A DNA stretch of 64,000 nt, from assembly GCA_035578155.1 (NCBI GenBank), contig JAPWDM010000001.1, positions 8,830,670 to 8,894,669 on the forward strand, read 5' to 3'. Origin of the DNA: Brachynemurus nebulosus. Its lineage: Eukaryota; Arthropoda; Insecta; Neuroptera; Myrmeleontidae. The position numbers were made by a program, and so were the translations under genes. Numbering within the stretch: the stretch's first letter is position 1; every line of letters begins with the position of its first letter. Below the pieces are notes generated by a model. The model saw only the letters and a list, made by a program, of their open reading frames with translations. It ran no database searches and was not told the DNA's origin. Below, in pieces: positions 51,583 to 62,700 of this stretch.

Positions 51583-51927
51583 GAGGGGTAAGGTTTTAAA
51601 AGCGAAAAAAAGACATATTTTCATGATTTTTTTTGGAGATATGAATAATGTTGGTTTATTTATTTCATATACACGTTATAGTATAACATCTGAAGTATCC
51701 TTAAAAAAATTATCAATTACAAATATCAATTAATAAGTCCGTGAGAGCGAATCTCCGGAAGCGCCTCGAGAAAAAGTTGTTTTGCGGTGAACATCATAAC
51801 GCTGTATCTTCATTAGTTTTGCTCGGATTTACTTGAAATTTTGACACAACACGCTCGACATGTACATTCAGAAAAAAAATTTAAAAAAAAAAATGCAAAA
51901 AAAAGTTTTAAAACCTTACCCCCCCCC
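51583..51927. mobile_element. TTAA-target MITE in intron 2 of the SAM gene
   Basis: Flanked by TTAA (51579-51582 and 51928-51931). The left end is GAGGGGTAAGGTTTTAAAA and the reverse complement of the right end is a G9 run followed by TAAGGTTTTAAAA, a near-perfect inverted repeat with a variable G run. Length 345 bp, non-coding. It resembles the TTAA/GG-ended elements at 16844 and 20658 in type, but its sequence differs. Confidence 0.88.
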
Positions 51928-53694
51928 TTAATATTTTTTGGTGAATACTCTCAAGGCTACATTGCAGGATAATTTTTAGGATATTGATATAATTTTAAAA
52001 ACATTCCCGGCTGGTAATTTTGTTTTGCAAGATTTTGAAAAGAATAACAGCTTAGGAGAAACATCCAGAAATATTTTAATTGACTATTGTATCATATCAC
52101 TTAAGTAATTATAAAAATATTTCCCGAAAATACTTTTCCGACATTTCAAAAAAAATTGCTGCACGTTTCAATGAAGATGAGGTAATAATTGTTGTGAAGA
52201 TAATTTTAAGTCATTTTTTATTTATTTTTTTTTTATATGTACCTATAGAATATTTATTATATTCCACCGAAACATGGCTCAATAGAAAATCCAGGTGGTC
52301 GCCTTTATAGTCGTTATTATAATCAGAAAAGAAGATATAGGAAAATTGGACTTGTTCAATCAGAAAATATTCCGAAAAATATTTCTCATTCTCATTCAGA
52401 GCTAGACAATTTGCATAATCCAATTGTTGATGAAGGTAAAAAATATTATAAACAATATTACTCGCGTAATTTATCATATTATATTTCTACTTACGTTTAA
52501 ATGACTTTTAGACTTTCTAGCTGACATTAGATGGTTGCAGTTATATAAAGAACCGTGGGAAGAAGTAAAAATCAAATGGTCGAGGACATTCCCTATTAGA
52601 AGAAAAGAAATTATTCAAAGGACAGGCAAACTACTCCCAGTTCTTGAGCGTTGGCCGCTATTAAAACATTCATCAGGATTTTTATTGGTAAATATTTCGT
52701 AATTATATTTTTAATAAATGATTACATAATACATTTATTTCAGATAAGTCAAGATTTTGATAAATTATATCCAGAAAAGATTAAAAACTTCTACGATAAA
52801 TGGGATATTTTTAAAAACAAAATTATCAGTATATACAACTCCCGGATTAAAGATAAAGAAGCTCAAAATCTTTTAAAGAAATTAAATACGGATACTTTAA
52901 CGGGTAAGTGGTGAAAATTAAACAATCATTGCATTTTATAAAATGTTAATTTTAGTAATATTATTTTGTTTGATTGATGATTGATTTTAAACACTATATT
53001 ATATGTACTAATTTAAGTTTTGTTAACTATGTTTTTTCTCTTTCCCTAATTGTTTTTTTTTTTTTTTTTTTATTTAGACAGTCATGAAGAAGAAATAATA
53101 ACATTTAATTTATTACACGCATTATTAGTTCCTGCTATTCGTTGTTATGGAGAAGAGAACTTTGAAGAAAAACAAACACCAGCAAAAAAGAAGAAACTTG
53201 GTCGTTTTTCTATTAAAGACTCTCAACAGTCATTTTTACTACAAATTGATTCGGTAAATGAATTTTATCCATCAATCGATACACTTTCTTTGAAACTACG
53301 AACAAAAAATCTTTCTTTACAACCAATAATTATTTATGATTCTAATAATAAGAATTTTATTGTTTACTATGATGATATAAAATACAAATTTGACTCATTA
53401 CTTGCAGCTATAGATATCTGCTTTAAAATTTTTTTTGGTTCTTAATTTAAAATATCCGCAAGCATGCAAAAACGTTTGGATATTTATTCAAATTTTTTTT
53501 TATGAAATTGACGGTGATGAACGAATGTCTCCAGATATTGCAGTTTTAATACAAGAATTAACTTACAAAAGATAATTTACTACTTATTCGTTAACTCGTT
53601 TATATTCCTTTTATAGTTTTTATACTATATATTTTATATTCCCTAGTAATTCAAAGAATTTGAACTTTAATTTTTTTTGAATTTATAATCAATA

Positions 53695-54687
53695 ATGTTG
53701 GTTTGTCATTTATGTTCGATGAGTTTTTCAGATATAGAATCCATTGTTTTACATTACAAACTTATACATAATTTAAAATCAACTAGTGATTATTATTGCC
53801 TTAATTGTAAGCAAACGTACAATTTGAAAAGTTTTCGAAGCCATTTCACAAGAAGTTGTAAAGATCTATTTAAAAAAAATATTTCAGATTGTTCGGAAAT
53901 TTCCAATTGTAAGGAAAAGAGCACATTTTCAAATAATAGTGATAGTTCAAGGTCCAAACATAGTGCTAGTTCTGGTTACTCTACACAAGGAGATACTGAC
54001 CTAAATTTCTCTATTTCTTTAATTGAAAAGGCTATTTTAAATTTTACGTGCACTTTATATGGTAAAATGAACCTTACCAGAAAATTAGTTGAAGAAGTTC
54101 TTAATGATTTTAAAGATATTTTGATGAATGTTATGTTAAAGGAATTATATAAACTATTTTCAAATATCTTAGACGATAGTGTAAAATTCCAGTTTGAAAA
54201 AATTTTAGATGTAATAAAAAATTCTTTTGAACAATGTGAAACATTTGATAGATTCTTACAAATTGTTAAATATAAAAATCTATATGAAAGTCCTGAAGAG
54301 TTTATTATAAATAATGAAATATCAATTACTCATAAAAATTCGTCTTCATCTTTTCAAATATTAGAATCTAAGGGTTCTATATTACCATTAAAGTTTCAGT
54401 TTAAAAATTTTTTTGAAATACCTGGAGTATATAGAGCAGTAGCTGAAAATACAGAAAACATTGTGTCGAATTCTGTGCCTCATTTTATAACATCTGAATT
54501 ATGGCAAAATAAAATATCTAGCTTTCCAGAAAACAAACGTAACAATTCGATACCATTTTTTATGTATTTTGATGATTTTGAATCAAATAATCCTTTAGGG
54601 ACACACGCTGGGGTACATTCCATAGGTGCTATATATTACAGTTTTCCAACATTACCTCAGTGGATTTTATTTTCAACAGTAATTTAA
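53695..54687 (+). CDS. C2H2 zinc-finger protein of the two-gene unit, probably C-terminally truncated
   Basis: A 330-codon single-exon frame from ATG 53695. Residues 4-25 form a C2H2 finger (CHLCSMSF...HYKLIH). A second, CxxC...H...C-type finger lies at about 34-56 (CLNCKQTY...HFTRSC). A Ser-rich linker (about 75-100) and a helical region follow. The C-terminus has YFDDFESNNPLGTHAGVHSI (about 292-311) and then IGAIYYSFPTLP, a block I recall from large multicopy proteins in Hydra, fish and insects that continue several hundred residues further. Here the frame ends 13 residues later, close to a MITE at 54709, so the rest is missing. The DDFE acidic pair might be part of a catalytic site, but that is speculation. 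It shares strand with the SAM gene and lies 120 bp downstream of it. Confidence 0.62.
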   Translation: MLVCHLCSMSFSDIESIVLHYKLIHNLKSTSDYYCLNCKQTYNLKSFRSHFTRSCKDLFKKNISDCSEISNCKEKSTFSNNSDSSRSKHSASSGYSTQGDTDLNFSISLIEKAILNFTCTLYGKMNLTRKLVEEVLNDFKDILMNVMLKELYKLFSNILDDSVKFQFEKILDVIKNSFEQCETFDRFLQIVKYKNLYESPEEFIINNEISITHKNSSSSFQILESKGSILPLKFQFKNFFEIPGVYRAVAENTENIVSNSVPHFITSELWQNKISSFPENKRNNSIPFFMYFDDFESNNPLGTHAGVHSIGAIYYSFPTLPQWILFSTVI

Positions 54688-54708
54688 TTGATTAAAAACA
54701 AAAGCTAT

Positions 54709-54911
54709 CAGTGCTATCACTTTAGTGCCGTCACAATTTGTAAACAAGTATATCGATTTTGATCATTTTCATTAGCTTAAATACACAGTAATAATAATCG
54801 ATTAAAATTCAAATAATTACTCGTTTGTACTCTGACATGGTGTGTTTTGAGGTAAAAGTATTCACACTAATGTGGTTCTTTCCAAATTGTGACGTCATTA
54901 CAATGATACTG
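54709..54911. mobile_element. MITE with CAGT ends and GTCACAATTTG subterminal repeats
   Basis: The left end reads CAGTGCTATCACTTTAGTGC, then CGTCACAATTTG. The reverse complement of the right end reads CAGTATCATTGTAATGACGT, then CACAATTTG. An inverted repeat of roughly 32 bp with mismatches. No clear target duplication. Length 203 bp. Confidence 0.65.
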
Positions 54912-55098
54912 TTTCGCAGCAATTTTTTCATTTGAAATTAAATAGTATAATTTTTTTGAGGACACTACTTTCCAAATTTATTAAAAATAAATAAAAATCA
55001 CTAAAAAATAAAAAATAAAATATATGGAACAGTTTTTTTGTTAAATTTCAGTTAAATCAGAAGTTATTGTCAAATACTCTAAATTAGTCTAAATGGTT

Positions 55099-55151
55099 GC
55101 ATTACTGTAATTTCTTTTTTGTATTAAAAATGTAAAAGAAAAGAATTTAAA
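55099..55151 (+). repeat. Direct repeat, left copy, at the right end of the SAM/C2H2 unit
   Basis: TTGCATTACTGTAATTTC, then TTTTTTGTATTAAAAATG and TAAAAGAAAAGAATTT. It recurs at 55259-55312 in the same orientation, about 160 bp away. The right inverted-repeat arm lies between the copies. Confidence 0.82.
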
Positions 55152-55159
55152 TTCATTTA

Positions 55160-55182
55160 GTCATTTATGTTCGATGAGTTTT
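55160..55182 (+). repeat. Copy of the C2H2 ORF start
   Basis: 23 bp identical to 53705-53727, beginning GTCATTTATGTTCGATGAG, within codons 4-11 of the zinc-finger ORF. It lies just inside the right inverted-repeat arm. Confidence 0.75.
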
Positions 55183-55189
55183 CTTATTT

Positions 55190-55264
55190 TGTAAATCATT
55201 ATTTTAAGGAAAGTTGCTCAAATAGTTTGATGCAAAAGAACGCATGCATTCACTAACAAACACA
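55190..55264 (-). repeat. Right inverted repeat of the SAM/C2H2 unit
   Basis: Reads TGCAAAAGAACGCATGCATT, then CACTAACAAACACA. It is the mirror of 50134-50216. Confidence 0.85.
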
Positions 55265-55312
55265 TTACTGTAATTTTTTTTTGTATTAAAAATGTAAAAG
55301 AAAAGAATTTTT
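55259..55312 (+). repeat. Direct repeat, right copy
   Basis: Near-identical to 55099-55151, with a longer T run. Confidence 0.82.
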
Positions 55313-57918
55313 TTTTAAATAAAATTTTCTTTTAATCAAATATTTGTGTTTATTATTAGCTATCCTTATCTAACTAAACAATAAAAATAGTTAAATTAAC
55401 AATTAAAAAAAGTAAATCATCAATGAAGAAATTATACATTTAATATTATATATAGTAAATCAACAATAAAATAATTGTACGATAAGTACAGTAATAATAC
55501 AAGTAAATATGGTGATTGTAGGGTTAGTATCAGTACGTAATTGTTTAACAATAAATCATTATAAGTCTACTATGCTAAAATAGTAGTTAAAATGTCTTCT
55601 TCTTAGTTTATCACCAAAAAATGGTTAATAAACAATTAAATCAACAATTATGTTGTTAAATAAAACATTAAAAATAGTGATTAAAAAATAAAATTTTCTA
55701 CAATTTTATTTTATTAAAATTGACAACGACCCTTGTTTGACGCAAATTTTAATACGAATTTTATTAAATTTTACTAAGGTTTTTTTTTTGAGTGTATTTG
55801 TAAATTTTCATTGACTAATTGATTCATTGTTGTTGGAATTTGTGAATATTAATTTTTATAAATATAATTTGTAATATATTGAAATTAATATTTTTCTTTA
55901 TTCACCTGTAGACATAGTGGTCAATAGCAGGTTTCCATTCAGGTTCAACTGATGATTTTTGCGTACTTTGTTTGAAAATTTGTAAATTTAGAAGTTTTGA
56001 TTAATAAATATTGTTAAAGTTTATTAAGTTATTTCATTCTACTTTCTAAATTTCAGCTTCCAATCATCACCCTAATTTATTTTCAGTTTCTTCTAACTTT
56101 TAATTTAAATATCTTACCCCATGTTGCAATCCATTTTTTTTTGTTTTTTTTGGAAAAACGTTATAAGAATTTTTGACTCCGGCCTTTATTACCAGAAGGA
56201 TTGCTCAAAAAAACCTGAAAACATTCATAAACATTAAGAATAGGGTGTAGATTGAGGAAAATTATCAAACCTGAATTTCCTTGCACAACATCCTTGGTAT
56301 GTAAGAAGAAAATTTAACGACATATTTTGCTTTGATCAAGATGTTGTTAATCAGTAATTGTATTAATATTATTTTAAACGGGTATTTTGGTAATTTTTTA
56401 TAATGTGAGTTTTAAAAATTAAAGAATAAGTAAGGAATAGCTGATAAATTTGTACACGAAAAACATATTACAATTTCTGCACCTAAATATTCTCTAATAT
56501 TTGTAAAATTTTGTTAGTTATCCATAGAAATAATAAGCTATTCAAAGAAACTGACAATAATATTTAAAAAATATTATCCAATACAATTTTTAAAATAAAT
56601 AGTACTGCTAATAGTTATTATTAAAAGAAAAAAAGGCATTCCCTAAGTACATTTACTTCATTTAGTACCTAAATATCACTGTTCATTTCTGGTAAACGTA
56701 AACAGACGTAAAATTCATTAGAAAAAGTATTTCATCCACTTTCATATTCCATTACAAAAAGTTTATAGAAACAACTGATTGTACGGAACACTGTTAGCGC
56801 AAGTACAACTTGCACTTGAGAACTTGTATTTTTTAAATGATATACTTTGTGCACTGATCTTTTCCATTTGAAATACGACTCGATTGTAGCAAATACTATT
56901 CCTCTATTCATTAATCACAATAAATGTAAAAGAATGTCATTGACGGTATAAAAAAAAATAGAAAACATAAAAACGCTTTGTCTTTTTACTATACTAATTT
57001 AAAATTAAATGATCTATAATATAAAAAACCGGGCGACGTAAAAAAGAAACACAACTTTATGAATCTCTATCACAAACAAAAAGCAAAAAGCAATTGAACT
57101 GACTAACCAGTGGAAGAACAAAGTAAAAAAAAAAGCTTAAATTACAATTCATTTATTCAATTTAAATCTGGAAAAGAATATAAACAAAATATTATTAAAT
57201 GTAAGAAAATAATAAACAAAAATAAATACGAGAAAAGGAAATTTTTATTTTCATCCATTGGAACTAATTTTCTGACAAAATATTTTATTATTTTCTCTTT
57301 TATATATTACGTACACACGGTTACTCGCACATAAATATTAAACTCTTCTACAAAAAACAGAAATAAAGAATGTATTTTTACTACAGTAAAAGCGTCGCTC
57401 AAAACGATCGAACCGTGCATTTCGGGTAGGCAGCAATTTTTTTTCTGAAATTCATAGAAGGGCCTGTGGTGAATGTAAAACTGAGTTTTCGGGACTGGGG
57501 GTGTTGCCGTTTAGCCGCCATCTTGGAAAAAAGGTTAAAATTAATTTTTCGAATATCTTTGTAATCGTGAGGCTCACAAAAATTTTGTAAAGACCATTTT
57601 TATAGAAAATTTTATTTTCTACAATTTTTATTTGAAACATTTTGTCAGAAAATCGATATTAAAAAAGTTATTCACAAAAAACTGTGGAAAATTAAGCAGT
57701 GGAAAACTTTGAGGCCATATAACTTTTCTATTTTCAACCCGACAAGATTAAGGCTTCTTATATTTTTCATAGGAAATTTCTTAACGAACAATTTGACGTA
57801 CTTATTTTTATTATTAAACATACAGTTATCAAGTTTGCGCGCTGTAAAGAAAGGTAAGTGAGGTATGTAAATAAATAAAACTATCTTTTTTATTTGAATG
57901 ATATTGTTTTAAGCATTT
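55313..57918. other. No gene recognised, about 2.6 kb
   Basis: AT-rich DNA. A stretch at 57390-57680 with GCCGTTTAGCCGCCATCTTGG-like words looks like the interior of an old repeat. Short frames at 57110-57334 and 57452-57640 are not convincing. Confidence 0.45.
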
Positions 57919-57931
57919 AAATATTATTCAT
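57919..57931 (+). repeat. Target-site duplication of the LINE, left copy
   Basis: AAATATTATTCAT, identical to 63711-63723 just after the poly(A) tail. The first one to three A residues are ambiguous because they merge with the tail on the right side. Confidence 0.85.
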
Positions 57932-58117
57932 CAGTTCATACAAAACAGTAGAAGGATACAAACCTTAATTGTTACGTTGTGAATTATTATTTAATTGTAA
58001 CTGTGTCTATTTGTGATTCAATTGGAAATTAATTATATAAAAAATACATAAACGCATAATTAATTTATAGTTGAAACTATAAAAGGTGTCCTCCACGTCA
58101 CAGACACAAATGTGACT

Positions 58118-59575
58118 ATGGAGCCACCCGATGACACCTCCAAAAAAAAACAAATCGATGATAAGGAGAAAAGAGAAGTAAATCAATATGATGAAAGATA
58201 TTGCACAGGGCCATACAAAGTGTTTGTTCAAAAAAAATATAATAACGACGAGGATAAAAGAATAACAATAAGTGCACTAAAAGTTGCCCAAATAGTTCAT
58301 AATAATACAAGAATAGAAGATGTCATCGAATTAAAAAAAGTTGGTAGAAACAGAGTGATAATAGAATTTTCAAATTCGAAAGCTGCAAATGAAATCATCA
58401 ATAATGAAGAGCTAAAACTAAAAGGTTTCTCTGTATACATCCCTACATTTTTAATTGCACGTGCAGCAATAATCAAAGGTGTAGATACTGACTATACTGA
58501 AGATATGTTGACAAACTCCATTGATTCAAGACAATTCAAAATAAAATCGCTGACTAGAATTTCTCGAAGAGTAACTACAGATGGTGAAACAAGCTATAGT
58601 CCAACAACAACGTTGAAAATATTATTTTATGGACAAAACATTCCTTCCTATGTTTACTTTTGGAAATTAAGATTCCCGTGCGAACCCTACGTGAGAAGAG
58701 TTAGGCAATGTTATAGATGCTACAGATTTGGCCACATCTATAACCAGTGTAAAAGTAAATATGTAAGATGTGAAGATTGTGGTAGTAAAATACATACAAA
58801 AGAAATATGCAATGCGTCTACCTTGAATTGCATAAACTGCTATCAAAAACATAAGTCCACAGATAAAAACTGTCCCGAATGGAAAAGAAATGAAGATATT
58901 AGTTTGCTAATGGCTCAACAAAACATCAGTTTTCAAGAGGCAGCACTAGAAATCCCGTCTGTTGTTAAAAATAACGCGTTATATTCAGTTCGCACAAATA
59001 ATCGCTTTGATATTCTAAAAGACAACGATGAATTTCCTGAATTAACCAAAATGAAGACCACAGAAAATATACCTTCTTATTCTCCACCACCAATATCGAG
59101 ATATGGACGTTGTAAGCCAACAAGTACCCATAATAAAGGCTCTAAAAGATATCACAGCGACTCCCTCTCCAGCACAGACCAAGAAACAAATAAGAGCAGA
59201 AAACAATTCATACGAGAACAAAGAATACAAATTGATTCAGATCAAGAAGTTACTACTCAAGAGAAAACAAGCTCAACAAAAGCATTAATACATAAACCTA
59301 ACTATCAAGTAAATGATAAAAAGCAACAAACAAAAGCAGCGGACATTGAAATAGAAACTAAAAATCAAAAAAATACACGAGAAATAAAACAAAGAAAACC
59401 TCAGCAGCATAATTTGGACGAAATCGTAGTAATAAATGAAAATGAATATGATGAATTGAATAGACATAATACTTTAGGTAGAAATCGAACACCAGAATTT
59501 ACGCATCCAGGAGAGAAAAAAGAAATACAAACAAGATCAAGGTCAAGATCAGGATCAAGTTCTATCCAAAGATAA
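58118..59575 (+). CDS. LINE ORF1 (gag-like nucleic-acid-binding protein)
   Basis: 485 codons from ATG 58118 (MEPPDDTSKKK); an in-frame GTG just upstream is unlikely to be used. The N-terminal 190 residues probably contain an RRM/PRE-like fold (KVFVQKKY, then ...RVIIEFSN). Three knuckles follow: CYRCYRFGHIYNQC (198-211, CX2CX4HX4C), CEDCGSKIHTKEIC (218-231, same spacing) and CINCYQKHKSTDKNC (238-252, variant spacing). The last 200 residues are Lys/Gln-rich, low-complexity and end in an Arg-Ser stretch. In I- and Jockey-type elements this protein coats the element RNA and escorts it to the nucleus. It lies 162 bp upstream of ORF2 on the same RNA. Confidence 0.93.
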   Translation: MEPPDDTSKKKQIDDKEKREVNQYDERYCTGPYKVFVQKKYNNDEDKRITISALKVAQIVHNNTRIEDVIELKKVGRNRVIIEFSNSKAANEIINNEELKLKGFSVYIPTFLIARAAIIKGVDTDYTEDMLTNSIDSRQFKIKSLTRISRRVTTDGETSYSPTTTLKILFYGQNIPSYVYFWKLRFPCEPYVRRVRQCYRCYRFGHIYNQCKSKYVRCEDCGSKIHTKEICNASTLNCINCYQKHKSTDKNCPEWKRNEDISLLMAQQNISFQEAALEIPSVVKNNALYSVRTNNRFDILKDNDEFPELTKMKTTENIPSYSPPPISRYGRCKPTSTHNKGSKRYHSDSLSSTDQETNKSRKQFIREQRIQIDSDQEVTTQEKTSSTKALIHKPNYQVNDKKQQTKAADIEIETKNQKNTREIKQRKPQQHNLDEIVVINENEYDELNRHNTLGRNRTPEFTHPGEKKEIQTRSRSRSGSSSIQR

Positions 59576-59737
59576 AAATAATAATACATAGTGTCATATA
59601 AAATACAGTTATACTCACATCTGAATGCTAAAGTGATTAAAAATATTAATATTAATTAGTGATCATTAGGTTAAAAATTAAACAATAACACATAAAAAAT
59701 AATTTTAAAATAACAAATTTATATATATTTATATATT
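59576..59737 (+). other. ORF1-ORF2 spacer of the LINE
   Basis: 162 bp, very AT-rich, with stops in all frames. ORF2 must be translated by reinitiation or internal entry, as in other two-ORF LINEs of this group. I see no frameshift overlap. Confidence 0.8.
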
Positions 59738-62700
59738 ATGTTCAAAATAATACACTGGAATTGTCGTGGTCTAGACGATATAAAAAAGGACGAGTTAAAA
59801 AACCTACTGTATCAAAATAAAACCGACATTTGTATATTATGTGAAACACATTTAAAATCAAGCAAACCCCTTTATATACAAAATTATCAAATAGAAAGGA
59901 AAGATCGAGCGATCGATGCCAATAGAAAATCATTTGGAGGACTCGCTATACTTATACATAAAAAAATATGCTATCAACGGATAAATTTAATAGATATTAA
60001 TGACAATACTGAAATACTAGCAATCACTGTCACGATAAATGGTAATGAAATAGCAATTATTGGAATATATGCTCCGCCTAATCATAAAACAACTAAAATG
60101 AACTGGAACGACTTAAAAATGCAAATAAATATGCCGATAATTATAGCTGGCGACTTGAATTCTCATCATATTTACTGGGATCCGTTCTGCCAAATTAACA
60201 ACTTAGAGGGTAAAGAACTTATGGAATTCATAGAAGAAAATCAAATCTACATTGCTAATAATGACTCAGCCACTAGAGTCCCAAGAATTAATTGGCGCAA
60301 TAGTATAATAGATTTAACGTTAACCTCGGCGCTCGTGGCACCCATGATCAATAATTGGAGAGTAAACAAAGACAACTTAGGTAGCGACCACTATCCAATT
60401 CTGTTTGAAATACTACACAAACAAGCACAACCTACCATAAGCAATGCAACTAGTAAGCGGAATTATAAGAAAGCTGATTGGAATTTATACTCCCAAAACA
60501 TAGAGGAGCAATTGAACCAAATATATGAAATATCTAATAAATCCCCTCAACTGCAGTATGAAGAAATTGTTAATATAATGAACCTAGCCAGCGCCAATTC
60601 AATACCCACAGTGATTCCTAGAAACCCCCACACAGCAAAACCATGCTGGTGGGACAATAGTTGTAACCAAGCAATAGCTCAGAGAAGAGAAGCGTTAGCC
60701 ACATTTAATAAAAATTCATCCATGGAGAATTATATAAAATATAAGAAGACACAAGCTCAGACTAAAAAATTTCTAAGAAATAAAAAAAAAGAAGCCTGGA
60801 AAAAATTTTGTGAATCGCTTAATCCAAACACTAACTCTACAGAAGTATGGAAAAAAATTAGAAGTATTAACAATAAACACTATCACACAAATACCCAAAT
60901 AAATGATCCCAACATCTTAAGTGAATTTAGCAAAAAATTGAAGTTATCTACTAATGATGATAACAACTACATAATACGTAACCAACAGAACAACAGGATA
61001 AACCAAATTTTCAGTCAAATTACTTATGAGGAACTTGAAATGAGTCTGAATCATAGTAAAAAGACGAGCACAGGCTTTGACAATATACATTATCAAATGA
61101 TACAGCACCTCCCACTCCCATTTAAGAAAATTATTGTACAGATATTTAATAAATCTTTAAATAATTGTATCATTTTCGAAGATTGGCGAAAAGCAATAGT
61201 GGTCCCGGTACCGAAACCTAATAAATCCATACAAGACGTAGACTCCTTTAGACCCATCACCCTACTATCATGTATGGGGAAAACAATGGAAAGTATTCTA
61301 AAAACAAAAATTGAATGGTTCTTAGAAAGAAATAAACAAATAGCTAACTATCAATTTGGCTTTCGTAAACTGATGAGCTCGCAAGACAATTTAAACATTC
61401 TAAACTTGGATATCCAGAAGACATACAATGAAAACGAATACATGTTATGCTTGTTCTTAGATATAAAATCTGCTTTTGATAGTGTAAACCTCGAAATTTT
61501 ATACAAAAGAATGTTGGAAATGGAAATACCTGAAAAATTAAGTTACTGGATCTATCGATATTACAAAAGCAGAAATGTATATATTCGAGCTAACAACGGA
61601 TTAGTAGGTCCATATAAAGCCAATTGCGGAATACCTCAAGGCTCTTTATTAAGCCCAATTTTATTTTCAATATATACCAATCAACTAGACAAAAATATTA
61701 ACAGTGATACAAACATCCTATCTTTTGCTGATGATATTGTAATCTACACATCTAACTCCTCTCTGGAAAATGCTCAAGAAACCCTCCAACATTCTCTAAA
61801 TAGAATAAAAAGAAAATTAGATTACTTAGATCTGGAACTAGCATTAAATAAAACTAAAGCAATGGTATTCACAAGACATCGATTATCATTCAGTCCTCTG
61901 ATAAAACTAAATGGCAAAAGTATCCAAGTGGTCAGTAATGTAAAATATCTAGGCGTATACTTCGATTGTAAATCAACTTGGACTTCAGAAATAAATAATA
62001 TCCAAAATAAATGTGCAAAAGGCTTGAATATTATAAGAGTGGTTGGTGGGACGTCTTGGGGTGCGCACCCAACTTCACTTATAAATCTATACAATGCCCT
62101 CATACAACCTCATTTTGACTATTCGGCCACCCTTTTTTCTACAGCTACTGAAAGCAGACTATCAAAATTGGACACCATCCAGCATGAAGCATTTAGAATA
62201 ATTACTGGTGCCTTAAAATCAACTCCAATTCAAGTCTTATTAAACGAATGTGCCCATCCTCCACTAAGTATCCGCAGGACATACATAACACAAAAATATT
62301 TAGCGAAAAGAATCCACTTCAATAATCTCACACTCATTAATAAAATCAGACAAGTCATGAACTATTGGAATGAAGAATTCTGGAGAAATAGAAAACACCC
62401 ACTGTTGATAGAGGCATACAGAAACATGAACAATCTGCACAGTCCTACAAATAGGATACCTTACTACCAATATGATATTGATACACATGGACTTAAAATA
62501 GAGATTGATATTACGTACTTAACAAAATACGAAGCAACCCCAGTTATCAAAGCCAAATTACAGGATTACATAAACGAAAAACCATGGGATAACATCATTT
62601 ATACAGATGGATCTATAAAAGCACAAGAAAATATTAGTGGCTTCGCAATTTATAACGACTCAAATAAGACACTGGCCAAATATAAGATACAAAGAGCGGT

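Larger units (their letters stand above)
50612..53575 (+). pseudogene. Seven-exon SAM-domain gene with two frameshifts
   Basis: Exons read from splice sites: 50612-50911 (donor GTAAGT), about 51301-51433 (donor GTAAGT), 51980-52181, 52249-52435 (phase 1), 52512-52687, 52744-52903 (phase 1) and 53078 to the end. Exons 3 to 7 join in phase. Exon 1 encodes a SAM-like domain (LKNLLHSWGFVEFY to KLTEWRKQ), a protein-interaction fold. Exon 2 is Ser/Thr-rich. Later exons contain NPGGRLYSRYYN, ADIRWLQLYKEPW and WSRTFPIRRKEI, resembling the SAMD3-like multicopy proteins of fish. Defects: a 1-nt frameshift near 52085-52100 in exon 3; a second at the T8 run near 53430, after which the alternative frame continues LKYPQACKNVW to a stop at 53573; and exon 1 to exon 2 does not join in phase as I see it. 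The ATG could be 50612 or 50630, since an 18-bp duplication lies there. Confidence 0.68.
50217..55189 (+). mobile_element. Candidate two-gene DNA transposon (SAM gene plus C2H2 gene), decayed
   Basis: Between inverted repeats lie two same-strand genes 120 bp apart: a seven-exon SAM-domain gene (50612-53575) and a zinc-finger ORF (53695-54687). Paired proteins of this kind occur in multicopy families in fish, Hydra and insects, as I recall them, which suggests a mobile origin. The outer boundaries and target duplication are not resolved, so the superfamily is left open. Two frameshifts, a MITE in intron 2, a second MITE just after the C2H2 ORF and a truncated second gene show that this copy is dead. 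Inference from structure, not from a search. Confidence 0.55.

Noticed and set aside
54571..54582. DDFE motif of the C2H2 ORF as a proven transposase catalytic site
   Set aside because: A short acidic word alone does not establish catalysis, and the downstream domain is missing.
58116..59589. Minus-strand frames opposite LINE ORF1 and ORF2
   Set aside because: Antisense shadows of clear coding sequence.
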